The notes: generated by a model not told the origin, from the sequence alone. DNA of 64,000 nt from Biscogniauxia marginata (GCA_022695795.1 MU404085.1:338053-402052), one strand, 5' to 3'; counted from the first letter of the stretch, positions 21,105-33,319 are shown. Program-made: numbers and translations.

Positions 21105-22187
21105 AAGTAGTGACGCGGTAGAAGTTTCTTCTATTAAGTTACATATCTACTTAAGATACCTGCTCCATGTAAGATACATTTGACGTGAATTGTAAAAAGA
21201 GAGCGAACATAAATTAGACGGATATATCGAGAGTTGAATGGCATAATTTTGTAAGTGACATAGTTTTGTATGAGATTTTAGGAATCTACTAAGTTAGATG
21301 GATACCCAGATGAGGTGGCACGGAATAAAAGCATTGGATATATGCAGATATTATCGCAGTAGTAGCACCCTATCCCCCTATATACATCACTTTGCTCGTT
21401 GCATCATAAGCGGGCAGAAGACAGCGTAAGTAAGAGTACAGGTAGTCATGTCTATAGGTATATATATCTGCTATCCCCTCTATTAATATAAAACTACCCT
21501 CAACCGGCTCCCTTTAATCACATAGGATTTGTCCTGACCTCCTCGATAACTACATAAACTATGTTCAACAACGCCTCGTTGGAGATTGTTATAAGGGCAG
21601 AGGGAAACAACAACCAGATCAGCCGGAAGGGAGCCTTACGGACTATACTAAGTTCTAGCATAGAGTTAAATGGCGCGTAATCTTAACTTATATGTGTAGT
21701 AGCTTCACAGGAAACGCCGAGGATTATCCAGTGCCTCCAACGTTCTCACGATGCTAGAGCAATATAGTGCAGTGGAAACAGGGATTCACTGAAAAGCCTC
21801 ATAACTGTGTATCGTAAGCTAACAGCAGCGTCGCACACCTTACGTACATGGGACGCTGAGGATTCTACTCCTTGTATCTCTCCCTTCTTAAGTTATCATT
21901 TAGTTTAATCCCTTCACTTCAAGCCTAAACGTACCACAATTGATATGAAATTTCTTGCTAGAGAAGTTAGGAACCATTCTAACCACATAAACATGTTCTT
22001 CAACTTCCAATCATACAACCGATTCTTGGTAAACTTTAAGCATAATAATAAAACCAATCATAAAATTTACTTCTACGATAAGTCATAAATGATAGTGAAG
22101 ATAATAAATTCCCGAGATGTTAATCACTAGTATTGCGAAATGTAGCTGTAATAACGAGCCATGCCACTTGAAGAGTCACAAAATCCA
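21105..22187. other. intergenic, nothing recognised
   Basis: This AT-rich stretch has no open frame of note and no clear repeat. A TGTTATAAGGG start near 21587 recalls an LTR end, but I could not find matching target-site repeats. Confidence 0.45.
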
Positions 22188-22775
22188 CTACTCGACATCA
22201 GATATCTTCCATCCACCGGGGCACAATTTCTGAAAGACCTGTTGGGGATCATATTTGATCGCCACATCCTTCATTTTCTTCACATTATCAGCTTCACTAG
22301 CGTACTTCATATATAGCCACTCAAGGTTCCCTTCAATAGTTTCGGCATAATCCTTGACTGCCGCAATCAAACCCTTCACCTTGGTAAGCGAAAGCATGCA
22401 GTTCGGGGGTTCGCACCATAACTGTCATCTGGAAGATGATACCATTAGACTTGTTACGTTCAATGCCCATCACATTGTCCCCAGCTTTGACTGAATGCTC
22501 CGAGAAAAGTATTGGAAGTGGCTGGAAAATGCATTGGGTCATGAAGTCACCATCAGAAACAATGGATTTGAGCTCGTCGATGAGTCCATCGTGAAGCTCG
22601 GAGGCTTTGTCCATGATGCGCTTGTCGTTTTTAAATGACAGGGTGGACCACGTATTACATCACTGATAGGGAAGTATTTATAGACGTGCAGCAGCTTATC
22701 GCCTACATAAGTTAATTTGCCATACACAATAGCGCTAGAATAGTCACTTCTTACTGCTTCTTTCCTGTATCTCAT
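22188..22775 (-). pseudogene. FAD-binding oxidoreductase relic (C-terminal part)
   Basis: Three minus-strand frames together give the C-terminal half of a PCMH/BBE-type oxidoreductase. The piece near 22700-22775 has AIVYGKLTYVGD. The piece at 22400-22650 begins WSTLSFKND and includes FQPLPILF and a GIERN stretch. The piece at 22188-22397 has WLYMKYA, KYDPQQVFQKLCPGG and KISDVE before the stop. At least one frameshift lies near 22390, a stop or gap lies near 22660, and the FAD-binding half is missing. It belongs to the subfamily ending in KLCPGG, different from the gene at 963-2847. Confidence 0.75.
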
Positions 22776-23027
22776 AATTCTAGCCCAAGAATACAGACAA
22801 TATGTAAGGCTATAACATTATAAGAGCCTTTTGGAATTTAGTAAGAAAAATCTGATTTAAACCACCCTTCTTCTAAGGCTATAATCTCGGATTAATGAAC
22901 TGGCTTTAACCAGCTAACATTTTCTTATTTGGTAAAAAATAACTTATTCATATATCGGATGCCGAGGGTGTGAGTAATTAGATAGTATCACATCAACCTA
23001 TATCAGAAAAAAACCTAATTTCGTATT

Positions 23028-23520
23028 TTGCTAGCGTATTGTATTGGCGACGTCCCTATGTTCCTCAATAACTATGGATCAATGAACCCTGATAATGGGA
23101 TCACAGAATACAACATCGGTTGTTTTACTTCGTTATCTCTACCTTCATCTGTAGGTGGGGGTCAAACCATTGTAGACCAGCTGAAATTTATACTTGATAA
23201 TGGTGCTGCCGTATCCAGTATGACTTTTAATACTAACCAACCACCCAGTGTTCCTAATTCGGTCAATGAATTGTGGTGCTCGGCATCCATCAGCGTCACG
23301 TTAGAACTGTGAGGTTTCCCAGTGATCTTCACCAAGTTATGTCTTTAATATTTGATCATCATCAGTAATCCATATGATCTATTAAGCCTAGAAATAAATA
23401 TTGCGGCTCAGGACAAAATGATGGTCTTGACACCAGCGTTAGAGGCGTTGGCCCCTGGGGCATATACAAATGAGGGGTTACAGATTCAAGATAATCTCAC
23501 TTCTATAGAGAGAGAAAAAT
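23028..23520 (+). pseudogene. BBE-type FAD oxidase relic (C-terminal part)
   Basis: The frame at 23028-23309 matches exon 2 of the intact FAD oxidase at 963-2847: YNIG, the stretch leading to ILDNGA, and PNSVNELW against its PNSVHPLW. After an intron-like gap, 23396-23520 continues with AAQDKMMVLTPALEALAPGA, matching the intact gene's last exon, then hits a stop. The FAD-binding half and the terminal KYDP block are missing or unrecognisable. It lies head-to-head with the other relic at 22188-22775. Confidence 0.75.
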
Positions 23521-24506
23521 AACGAGACGTTGGGACTCCTTGCGTCAATCTAGGAACTCGTAGGATGCTGTTTCTTTAATATATGCACCTTGTGGAGTTA
23601 CATGAGCTCTCATTAGAAAAGGATTAGCAGAGCCATGTTACATAATGAGGCCTTCCAGTTTGGTCAGTATATGTAGTATGCCCCTGTAGCCCATAATCTT
23701 CTGTGCAACCAAATGTTGGCTACGTCGACGAAAATTTCGTGTAACATAAACTACTTATTTATATACTTCTAGCCTAGATACATACAATTTCATGAATACT
23801 GTTTATATACCTAGTACTGAATGCTGCACCCCAAGCTGCTGGCAATAATATATAAGCCCATTCTCGGATTCACTTCCGCAACAATCGATGGCTGTTGGAT
23901 CACCGAGGGATACATTAATGGACAAAGGGAAGTACGTGCGGGAGACACGGATGAGAACAATGGATATTACACAAGGCAAGGAGGAGTCTTAGTTCCCCCA
24001 CTTTCAACATCACAGGTTATATGCAGCCTGGGCGATGTCTTGTTTGTCAGGACTGTCAGGGGCTTTCTGGATATCCAGTTCGCAGGCTGAATTTCTCAAT
24101 GACCGCTTGGTTTGGGCCAGTCCTTAGTTGGATTGTTGTATGTGCGCTGGTTAGAGCTTGTTAGTCGCAACTTGTCAATAAATATAGGCAGACCGGTTTC
24201 TCATATGGGCCGGATTTCTCAGGCTTATAGCGAGGTAATTGCCGCTGCGTATACGAAAGTCCCCGCGCTGTTCTCGAAATGGATCGGTGTTTTTTTTTTT
24301 TTTTTTTTTTTTGTACTATTTACCTATCTAGTATTCCAGCTACTAGTTTTGATATAGAACGACACCTTTACCCTATCTAGGTAGACAACGGGCCCACATC
24401 CCTTGGAGGCATTGTCTATTCGTATCTGAATTGCAACAGCGCCCTCCCCTTTGCATTCAGGACGCCTACACCCACAACCGATAATATCGCCGGCACTAGA
24501 ATATTC
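23521..24506. other. intergenic with a 23-base poly-T run
   Basis: Degraded sequence follows the BBE relic. Open frames at 23821-24090 and 24112-24357 could be parts of another decayed gene, but I recognise no family. A poly-T run spans 24290-24312. It could be the tail of a retroposed copy on the minus strand or simple slippage. Confidence 0.4.
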
Positions 24507-26528
24507 TCATCCCAAGTTCTCCAATACGTAATTTAGTCTCACCACTAGAACAAAAGTTACTACTAGGGCACCCAGCCAGAGAGCGGCCAGCCTCTTCCCT
24601 TCGGCTACGGCGATCGTCTCGAAGACCTCCTGGTCAGACAGGCGGGTTTCCGAGCGCGCGGCCACGTTATCGGTCCCGGGTACAGGGTACACAGACATAG
24701 TCCGCACTATCGTGAAGTTCGTGCAGTTCACGCCGACAACGCACGCTGAAGACGAGGTATGGTTGCTGACGCTGGATGCGGGGGTGCTGCCCTGGCGTGA
24801 TGCGTCAATAGGATCAATAGTAGTAGTGGTTCCGAAGTCAAAGCCGCTGATTGCGCGGGTACCTGAGAGAGCGGGACCGCTCGTCAGCGGTTCCGAACTG
24901 GAAATGCTACCCTCTTGGTCGAAGCTTTGTGCCACCGACTGAAACTCTGAAGCCCCATATCCTGAGCTGCCAGTATAGTGAGTGACGGTGAGTGTATACG
25001 GTGTCACAGTATGGGTGATTATAGTTATCACCGTAATCGTCGTGTAACTGGAGTTCACACGATCGGAAGATGATAGCCTAGTATCGGATTTAATCGCAGT
25101 TGAGGATGTATACGACATGACAGACGATACGGTGGTTGACTCGGAGTATTTTAATATAGATGAGATGGCGGCGCTGCTAGTGTTGCGATTAGCATTTTCA
25201 TCCCCGGTGGACGTGGTCGATACCGAGTATGAGATACTGGAGGCATCATTCATTTCCGAAGAAAAACTACTACTCCATGTGGGAGCGGATACCGAAGGCA
25301 GTGCCTTAGATACGCTCACAATAGAGCTCGACACAGGCTGACTAGGGATAGAGACGTCACCGGGACAGCCACCATAGCGCAGCGACTCCGCAGCATTCTC
25401 GCAGTAGCTCTTGCCGGAATTGATGTTTCTTTCAGCATAATTCGCGTCCCATAGCATCACACCTCCGAAGTGCGCTTGTCGCTTGTATTCGCAGATGAGT
25501 GCCTGTATTGCGCCAGGGGCGACGTAGCCGGTCCCGTCGTTGGTGGCAAAAGGGCTTGCGATCAGACCGATGAAGAGTTCAGAGTCCCTGTTCGGGGTAT
25601 CTTCTATGAACCTGGCCCAGTCGTTGTAGTTGAATCCATCGCTAGATGCATCACAAGATAGATTGTTGTAGAACTAGACCCAGATCTTGTCGAATTTAGT
25701 CTCTTGGAGCAGGGTTTTCATCTGGAAATATTCGTCGCTCAGAGGACATTGTGGAGCAGCTGGGAGAATCATCTCCTTGTCGCAGTGCTTGATGCGTTCA
25801 TGAAGACGCTTTACCATTGCTACGTATGGTGCTTGGTCCTCTAATTACCCAGTTAGCACAGCGCCGCTATATTAATGTCTAGCACAGATTCGATGATCGT
25901 AGCGACCAAGGGGGAAGTGGCCTCTTCTTACCAAACTTGGATTCTATGTCAAAGTCAAATCCGGCAATACACGTATGCTCCATCTCATCTTTATCGAAAG
26001 GTCGTGGTCCCTCGTAACCTTCTACGAAGGGTCCAAAGGCATCAAACATGAAGTCCGCAAATTCGCGGCCCTTCTCTTCAGATGAGACAGAGTAATCATT
26101 TGAAACTGAGTACTCACCCCCGATCGAAAGCAGTACCTTCTTGCCTAGGTCCTGACATGTCTTGATATCATCCTCAATATACGTACATCCACTCAAGAAT
26201 TTCGAATACTGGTCGCTCTTCACATAAAAGTCGGTAGCGCAGTGAGAGGCAAAGTTCATCCCGGGGTAGTCGGTACCCTTTCCATGTTCAGGCGAGTTAT
26301 TTACGAAGGCAAGCGTAACATAGTTAATAGCCGCAGAGGCGCAATACTGTCCAAGTGTGTCTTCGTTGCCCGATTGCCTCTGCACGCAATGATTAGGATG
26401 AAAAAAATACATGTTCCAGAAGTTCGTTTTCATACCCAGTACGTGTTGAGCTTGAAATCATTCGTGTAAGTGGCCAAGGCTGTAGTAGCCGAAATGGCAA
26501 TGGCGAGTCGTAGCCGTATTAGCATCAT
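24507..26528 (-). pseudogene. GH18 class III chitinase with GPI-type tail, one premature stop
   Basis: Exons on the minus strand are 26436-26528, 25932-26379 and 24507-25840. Introns 26380-26435 and 25841-25931 are intact and phase-consistent. The frame would be 624 codons but for TAG at 25674-25676 (codon 236), in the KIWV-FYNN motif where class III chitinases have Gln. A signal peptide (MMLIRLRLAIAISATTALA), the catalytic FDFDIE motif and the C-terminal half of the barrel (GGVMLWDANY) are all preserved. A long Ser/Thr-rich region and a hydrophobic C-terminal segment, as in GPI-anchored wall chitinases, follow. CAG to TAG is a single C-to-T transition in a CpA context. The lesion looks very recent, or is a sequencing error. 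If real, the product would be a barrel truncated after the catalytic Glu. Confidence 0.85.
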
Positions 26529-28755
26529 CTTCTGGTTTTGTTTAACGTAGACGGCACGTTATGATGTGGCTATACCGTAGAAAGTGCCGCAAACGGATGT
26601 GGTGTCGGGTCCGGTTGAATAGAGAAAACAAACACAAATGTTTGCGCCCCACGAGAGGCAGTTGTACAACGGATGAAGAGGGAGGGGTACAAGGAGAATA
26701 GAAACGAGACGAAGACTAGGGGAGGAATACTATCGAGTTCACCCAAGCTAGCCATTACCCGGCAACCCATTCAAAGTTGTATGATCAAATATAACAGAGT
26801 ACCTAGTTACATGTGCACCAAATGGCCCGTTACGGTGCGGTAGTGGTCTATGATGAAACAGGTACACTCGTTTTTCCACATTTTATATTCAATCAGGTAA
26901 CCTAATTCCGGCATATGAGAAGTGCCCCCGACGTTATTATCGATATTCGGGAAGGTACCTAGCCTTTCCATGAACAGATATAACGCGGAGCCGCAGTCTC
27001 AAAGCAAAAAATAGGCAATACTGCAAAGGGATATTAATAGGTACGTTGATAAACGGTATTTAGAAAACCCAATTAATGATAGCCATGTAGGTATGTTTTT
27101 CAGCAGTCTAGACGCGATTATATGATATCATGCAACCTCATTTACTGGATTAAGTTCCCTGGGGGGTGGGGGGAAGGGGGCTTCCTTGTTCCTTTTTTTT
27201 CTACTAATGTACTGTAGAAATCTTGAAGGCATGGAAATTTCATGTAGCTCAACAACGACACAAGAAAATTGCCAGTAAGTTGTCACGTCTAAGCAAACCC
27301 CAGAAACTGTGCCACATATATCCTTATGCTACATAGATTTCCCCGCTTCTAGTTTTCCTGTGCTACCAGTACCTGTTCAAGGAATCTAGCTAAAGTATCT
27401 TAGAACACAGCATAGTCCCGAAGAAATGTATTGTATAACTCGAGCTCTACGTTTCGGACCTAGCCATGGGCTACAATCCATGACTCATTCCAGGCACGCC
27501 GAGGTAAGGCCCAGCTTTAGACAGCCAAATATTGTCGGGTATTACTCTCGGAACGAGATTGTAAGTAATTACAATTTTTCTTTGCAAAGTTCTTGTAATA
27601 CCAACGCATGAAAGAAAGGTCCCTCGCTCGAATGCGAGACGTAATGACAAACCAACAATATATGAATTAAATCCCATATTTCCCAAGGTAGGTAGTGAAT
27701 CAAGTATTTATGGGCTCCTAGGATCAAGCTTGGTCCATTCCTCTTCACACCCTCTACCCTCTTTCCCCCTATTTTTGGCTCACCATTCTTACGAGCTAAC
27801 ACCCTCGCTATGAAATATTCATTTTCGGCTGAGAAAATTACTTTGGTTCAAATCAATATTATTCACAAGTCTATATCTTGTTTCTTTTTTCAATAAGCTG
27901 TTGGAACGTTTTCTCAGCTTTAGGTATATAGATATATCTACACAGCACATCTCCTGCTCTATTTGTCACTGTCCAACCTTAACAATACATTAAGCCTACC
28001 TTCACCCTAACTCATTTGTAATACTCTTAGCTTCAAAACTCGACATTTCACTTATCCGTGTCCTCATATTTAGAATTGGATCAAATTGTGTTGCCCATAT
28101 ATTAAATAACACAAAAAGGATAGTGTGTAGCCGAAGAGCAGTCCGTAATCATACGCGCGTCGATCACTTCGTGGCATAGCGGCCAGTTATTCAACAACCA
28201 ACTATTTTATTGGACGATATTTAGACACAAAGAGTCATATATCATCATGACGCTGACGTTTGCTAGGTCTGGAACGACCACGCGTATAACATGTGGTCTA
28301 AATGACCAAGAATTACTATAACACAGGAGTCGAGAAATACAACATTTCACAAGGTTGAAAGTCGGGTTGATGGTCTAGGAAATCTCGCAGGTAAATCCAA
28401 CACCGTGTACTGTACCTACCACAACTTATTGAGTCATCGATAATAGCACATGTGTTGCTACAGCCTTCACATGTTGCATGTTTGTCCTCGACGCTACCCC
28501 TGTGGAAGGAGATGAAACTTAGAGGTGGTCACCTATTTGATCACAGCCCATAGTTTCCTGGTTAAGGAACGCTTATACGACCCTGGCCCTTCAATTATCT
28601 TCGAATATAAATACCTGCTGAGGGCCTCGAGAGTATGCTGTAATTACGCACATTCAAGACGTATTGATTCCAACTCTATACACATTTACGAGACCCAATA
28701 CATACAGAAAGCCTCTCAAATATCGAGTCTGGCATCCGCTAGACGAGCCACAAAT
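26529..28755. other. intergenic, nothing coding recognised
   Basis: No supported gene in 2.2 kb. It holds the upstream region of the chitinase and a G-rich run at 27161-27180. Frames at 26570-26770 and 27426-27802 look like chance. The first 77 codons of a longer open frame before 28756 have no coding character. Confidence 0.5.
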
Positions 28756-29199
28756 ATGAATGGAAATGAAACGAACGGAAATCCAACTGGAAATCCAACA
28801 AATGGGACTACAACAAATGGAACTACAGCATATAAATTCTACGTGTACCTAAACACACACCCTCGCCAAAGGGTTGACCAGATATGGGGAGTTTCTTATG
28901 ATGCCGATGTACCTGATGACAGCTCCATACTTCTTTCATATATCGAAACTGAAATCCCTGGTGTCCAAACTATTGCTCGCTCCTTTGAGGGGGGGCGTTG
29001 GGTTGTCAACATTGTCCTTGCTTCAGATTCAGACTACGAGAGGTTGGACTCAATGACTCGCAGGCGGATCCACGCCAGAATCCGTGCTGAACGTGTTGGC
29101 CAGCTCTACTACAATCAAGAATCGAATACAAATGAAGAGCGTGGATATGCTAGACTAGCAGATTTCTACCAGTTCCGCGTAGTGAAAAAGGTGCGCTGA
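28756..29199 (+). CDS. small hypothetical protein with Asn/Gly/Thr-rich N-terminus
   Basis: I chose the Met at 28756, inside a longer open frame from 28525, because the Asn-Gly-Thr repeats start there; this gives 147 aa. The first 25 residues repeat NGN and NGT-like units (NPTGNPTNGTTTNGTT), followed by a compact region of mixed charge ending FYQFRVVKKVR. There is no signal peptide, membrane segment or Cys pattern. I do not recognise the family. The orderly composition and length suggest a real, possibly lineage-specific gene. Confidence 0.55.
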   Translation: MNGNETNGNPTGNPTNGTTTNGTTAYKFYVYLNTHPRQRVDQIWGVSYDADVPDDSSILLSYIETEIPGVQTIARSFEGGRWVVNIVLASDSDYERLDSMTRRRIHARIRAERVGQLYYNQESNTNEERGYARLADFYQFRVVKKVR

Positions 29200-29584
29200 G
29201 AAGCCACGTAAGAGGGTGGATTCAGCACCATCACAGCGATGGACACCCGCAAACGCACACACACGGGCACGGACACAATATGGCGAAGCTACAGATTACA
29301 ACTGTGTATTACTGGATTGATATGGGAAGTGAAGGACATGTTTATGTGCGCGTATGTGTGTTGCAGGATACGATGGTAGGTGATGGTGGGATTAGCAGAT
29401 ACACGTCACAGTCGCGTGCTGCAGTGGTTAGGAAGGATAACGTTCTTTTCATTCATCTCAACAGCTAGCCTATTTTGGATATTCTAGATAGAATGCCCAA
29501 GGGTGTACGGATCGGCACCCGTTAGCCATGTTACATGCTACACCATCTACACCCCATCTTAGCCATTTCTCCGATCGTGATGTC
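29200..29584. other. convergent intergenic region
   Basis: It lies between the stop codons of the small protein (+) and the pirin (-). It includes a CA-rich stretch near 29248-29277. No gene seen. Confidence 0.5.
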
Positions 29585-30460
29585 TCACGCGGTATCCAGT
29601 ACAACCACCTCCGCTTCGGCCTCACCCACGCTCTCTACTGCCAGCCGGTCCCCAGCGTTGAGCCCGTCGACGAACGCACCGTCTCCCTCGCCCAGAATCT
29701 CCTCGCGCCCGTCAAGGCGGATTTTCGCTTTCCCGTTCTTGGTCATGGGGACGTGGACGTAGACCTTCCTCTTGCTGTCCTCTGTCACCTTGGCACCCAC
29801 GAGCCATTCAAACTTCTGCTGTGGCGCAATGATACCCGCTCCCATGACGAAATCGGCATGTATGGGTATTGTCCCCTGGATCGTGGGCTCGGCGGCCGCC
29901 TCCTGCTCGAACGAAGCTTCCGGTCCGCCCTTGAGGGGGCTTAGGATCGGGACAAATCCCTTCCGTTTGTCCTCCTCGGCGAAGTGCCGCGTGTGGTACC
30001 TCGGTGTGAGACCGCGCTTCCATGGGATAGCCCAGATCTGGAGAAAGTGGACGGTTTCACTGTGGTGCTCATTCTGCTCCGAGTGGGCGATGCCGGTACC
30101 GCCAGTGGTGAACTGGACATCGCCGCGCCGCATCCGATAGAATTTGTCAGACTGGCCACCCTCGGCACCCTTCTGGAGCATGCTGTCACGGTGGGTGAGC
30201 TCGCCCGAGATTACATACGAGAAGATCTCAAAATCGCGGTGTGGATGCGTAGGAAATCCCGTGTTAGGCTTGACCCGGTCCTCGTTCAACACACGAAGCG
30301 AACCGAAGTGCGAGAACTGAGGATCAGACCAGTCCGCAAAGGAGAAACTGTGGTAAGTGTTGAGCCAGCCATAATCAGCGTGCCCGCGGGCCGCCGACAG
30401 GTGGGGTGTGATCTTGGCGTGGGAAAGCGTCTTGGACATGATGCTCTTAGCAGCGTTCAT
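29585..30460 (-). CDS. pirin-family protein (cupin, quercetinase-like)
   Basis: A single-exon frame of 291 aa. It matches the YhhW-type pirin pattern: HSFSFADW near residue 40, HPHRDFEIFSYV with metal-binding His, GELTHRDS, FTTGGTGIAHSE, and FLQIWAIPW. The C-terminal cupin half (KRKVYVHVP, GDGAFVDG) follows. Family members bind Fe(II) in the N-terminal cupin; some have quercetin 2,3-dioxygenase activity, others act as transcription cofactors. The frame is GC-rich compared with its flanks. An upstream minus-strand frame at 30447-30707 with a hydrophobic segment is in another phase and might be a separate 5' exon, but I could not find a good splice pair. Confidence 0.88.
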   Translation of the reverse strand: MNAAKSIMSKTLSHAKITPHLSAARGHADYGWLNTYHSFSFADWSDPQFSHFGSLRVLNEDRVKPNTGFPTHPHRDFEIFSYVISGELTHRDSMLQKGAEGGQSDKFYRMRRGDVQFTTGGTGIAHSEQNEHHSETVHFLQIWAIPWKRGLTPRYHTRHFAEEDKRKGFVPILSPLKGGPEASFEQEAAAEPTIQGTIPIHADFVMGAGIIAPQQKFEWLVGAKVTEDSKRKVYVHVPMTKNGKAKIRLDGREEILGEGDGAFVDGLNAGDRLAVESVGEAEAEVVVLDTA

Positions 30461-33319
30461 GAGATGCTCCTGGGCTATTAAGGGGGGGGCTCTGTTCTAT
30501 GGAGATTGTGGTTGTAGAAGTGTATTGTCCTTTGAAGACGAAAGAAAGCTCAAGTCCTCTAGAAAATGCGTTTTGGATGAAACCCTTGAGAGTTGGTATA
30601 GTGTAGACGAGAATTGAGATTGAAGCGACCAAAAATGACAGTAGCACGACGATGCGCTTCATATATACGCTTCGAATGGTGATTCTAGAAATGACGATAT
30701 TGGACAAGAGCTCAGTTAAGATTGCCGGGCAACTTCAAATAGTTAGGTGCCTATTAAAAGGGGCCTGACTTGGCTTGGGGCGGAGAGAGTATCTTATTAT
30801 TCTATTCGGAACCGAGGACTTCGATGGGCGCTTTTGGTTGCGTTCTTTGTCTCACCATCACTGTTGTCATCACCTAAGATGCACGTAGTTAATGCTTACA
30901 AGCGATTAGCTCATGCTGAATGATACTGAAAAGCCCCGCTAGTTAGTCTATTACTGGAGAAAAGAGATGTGGGGGTATCACACCAACTTAGTGCTATTGG
31001 TCAACGAAGTTCCCGTCATTGTGTGGTTCACCACGTGCACCTATGTATATTATAAATACAAGAAGTTAGATCTGTAAAATGGAAGTCCTCTATGTAAGTA
31101 CCTGGTGCTGCATAGGTACCCACCTATTGAATAATTATGTAATTACGCCTCACGGATGTGATCCGGCACCCAGGCCGCTTGCCAATATTGATAAGAGTGT
31201 GGTAAGCGATCTTCGGTACCCGCCTGACGGAACCCAATCACACTTGAGCTAGGAATTATGGGGCTAACATTACATAATGAACGCTAGCCTTATTCAAGCT
31301 GCTTAGATCACATAAATATTTCACAAAGTTAGCGCATTACGCAGGCAACTTTTTTTCTTCTTCTTTTCTAACCTCCAAAATATGGCTTCTTATCTTGATC
31401 CCTCCTACACACACAATGTTTTCCCTTATATAATGTCTAGATGTCCCTTCACCCAAGTACTGTCAAGAGGTGAGATCTAGCTATACCTAGGATCAAATGC
31501 TCTATTCTTCGGTCGCGAGTTGATTCTACTTGCCTGCGTACAAAAGACTGCTCAACATTGAAGACACGCACGAGTCTCACTAGCCTTGCCATCACACATC
31601 GATGCGTCCTTCATACTTGACTCCCACACGAATAAAGTATGTCAAACTTGAATCTTTTATTCTCTAGGATCCTGCCTGGATTATAGAACAAGCCCCTTCA
31701 ACATCCGTCTCTTCCCACGAGATCGGCGAAGATGCGTGAGAGGTCTTGGTAAATCTATTGTTCCCGCGCCTGCCCCTGATTTCTATGATGAGTTCTCTTT
31801 TTCTTTCAAATGTTCGACTTCTGATCAACAATGAGGATTTAACCACTCTGATATCAATACAACCCCTTTGCATCATCACTTGAGAGCATTTATAAGTTCA
31901 TTGCTAATTGGCCCTGTTCATAGGTACCTATTTTAGATTTGGCAGCTTGCTTTGGGAGACCGGCACCCTCACTCTAGGATTTATTGGCAGAACTAACAAA
32001 GTCAGGTAACTCTCACATTGCTAGAGTTGGTCAATTCCTTGGAGCAGAAGTGTTGAGGACAACGTTGCCGAGTCTGACGGAAATAGTTACAAGGGAGATC
32101 TCGATACATCCTGTCCATAATGACTCTACCTCCAATTCACCTAATTTAGTATATATAAATATTGAGGTGTGAGAAGAGCCTGACAATTTAATAAATATCG
32201 TTTCATGTACCGACAACAATTTATTAGGCCTATATGCTGACCTAGATGAACCGGGAATCCCAATCTCGATAAGTGTTAAAGCTAAGTAGGTATTCAGTTT
32301 TTATTATTGAAGTGACAGATTGCCCCTTTGTATGATTATGAGAAACTGATGTGCCTTAAAGTTCAAAGGAATGCCAGCGGGGTTCATGAAATGATGGTTA
32401 GCAAGTACTACTTGCCTAAATTAAATAAATGTTACGATGAAAAAGTCAGCTATCCCCTTTTACGTTGCTGCCATACCTATTATTTACTCATAGATTTGCA
32501 CGGTGCAGGGTCACTTGCAAAGTGAATCAGAAATAATCATCGCTCCTTCTTAATCCTTGGCTAAAGTGTTTCCTTGAGCTCAGGAAGGAACGTTTAGCAG
32601 AAGACAGCATCTTTCCATTCATCAATGTTTCATGGCGAAAGTTCTCCCTCTTCCTACTTTCTACCTCCTTTACATATACCACCACCTTAGGAGATTCTTC
32701 TAATCACCTACACTTTTGCATGTCTTTTTTTTTTCATTCTTCACTCCAGGTTTTCTGCTTTGGACCTTCGTTCACCTTCGTCTGTCTGCCTGCAAACTTC
32801 ACAATCGACGATATTAATCAACACGCTCCCCTGCATCCTAATATTACGACTACTGCTTTACATCGTCGTCGTCGTGACGGATCTCTATTTTCATTATCTG
32901 CGTCTCGTCGCTGCTACATGCTGTCGTCATCGCCGCCAACCTTCCATAGGTCATTACTTCTGACCGGCGTCACGTACCTTCTGCCACTAGGTATTTAGTG
33001 TCACTAGACGTGCCTGCCTTCTACCACTACCTACCTACAACAATTACCTACCTACCTACCTACCTACCACCATCAACTACCACCATCACCTACTACCATC
33101 ACCTACTACCATCACCTACTACAATCACCACCGACTACCACTACTACCTACCTACATACTCAGTGGTGTCGGCGCTCACCTACCTTTCACCACCCTTCCA
33201 TCACCATCTACCTCTTCCCTGTCACCCCCATAACTGCATTGCATTTCACAACCATACAACCTTACCACCATCACTTTCTGCATTCACTTCCTATCTTCTC
33301 ACCATTATCTACCGCCAAC
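30461..33319. other. long intergenic region
   Basis: About 2.9 kb between the divergent pirin (-) and DNA glycosylase (+). No supported gene. It is AT-rich, and its right end is pyrimidine-rich and probably holds the glycosylase transcript leader. Confidence 0.5.
33021..33160 (+). repeat. G-poor CTAC/CACCAT simple repeat
   Basis: Repeated CTAC units are followed by variants of CATCACCTACTAC for about 140 bp, almost without G. It ends about 160 bp before the glycosylase start codon and is probably in its promoter or leader. Confidence 0.8.

Noticed and set aside
21587..21720. Possible LTR starting TGTTATAAGGG
   Set aside because: The preceding bases GAGAT do not recur downstream and no matching end was found.
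23821..24357. Two frames proposed as a gene (GCWITEGYINGQ... and IGRPVSHMG...)
   Set aside because: No recognisable domain, no splice pair joining them, and the second runs into the poly-T tract.
30447..30707. Hydrophobic minus-strand frame as a 5' exon of the pirin
   Set aside because: It is in another phase and I found no convincing donor/acceptor pair; kept only as a possibility.
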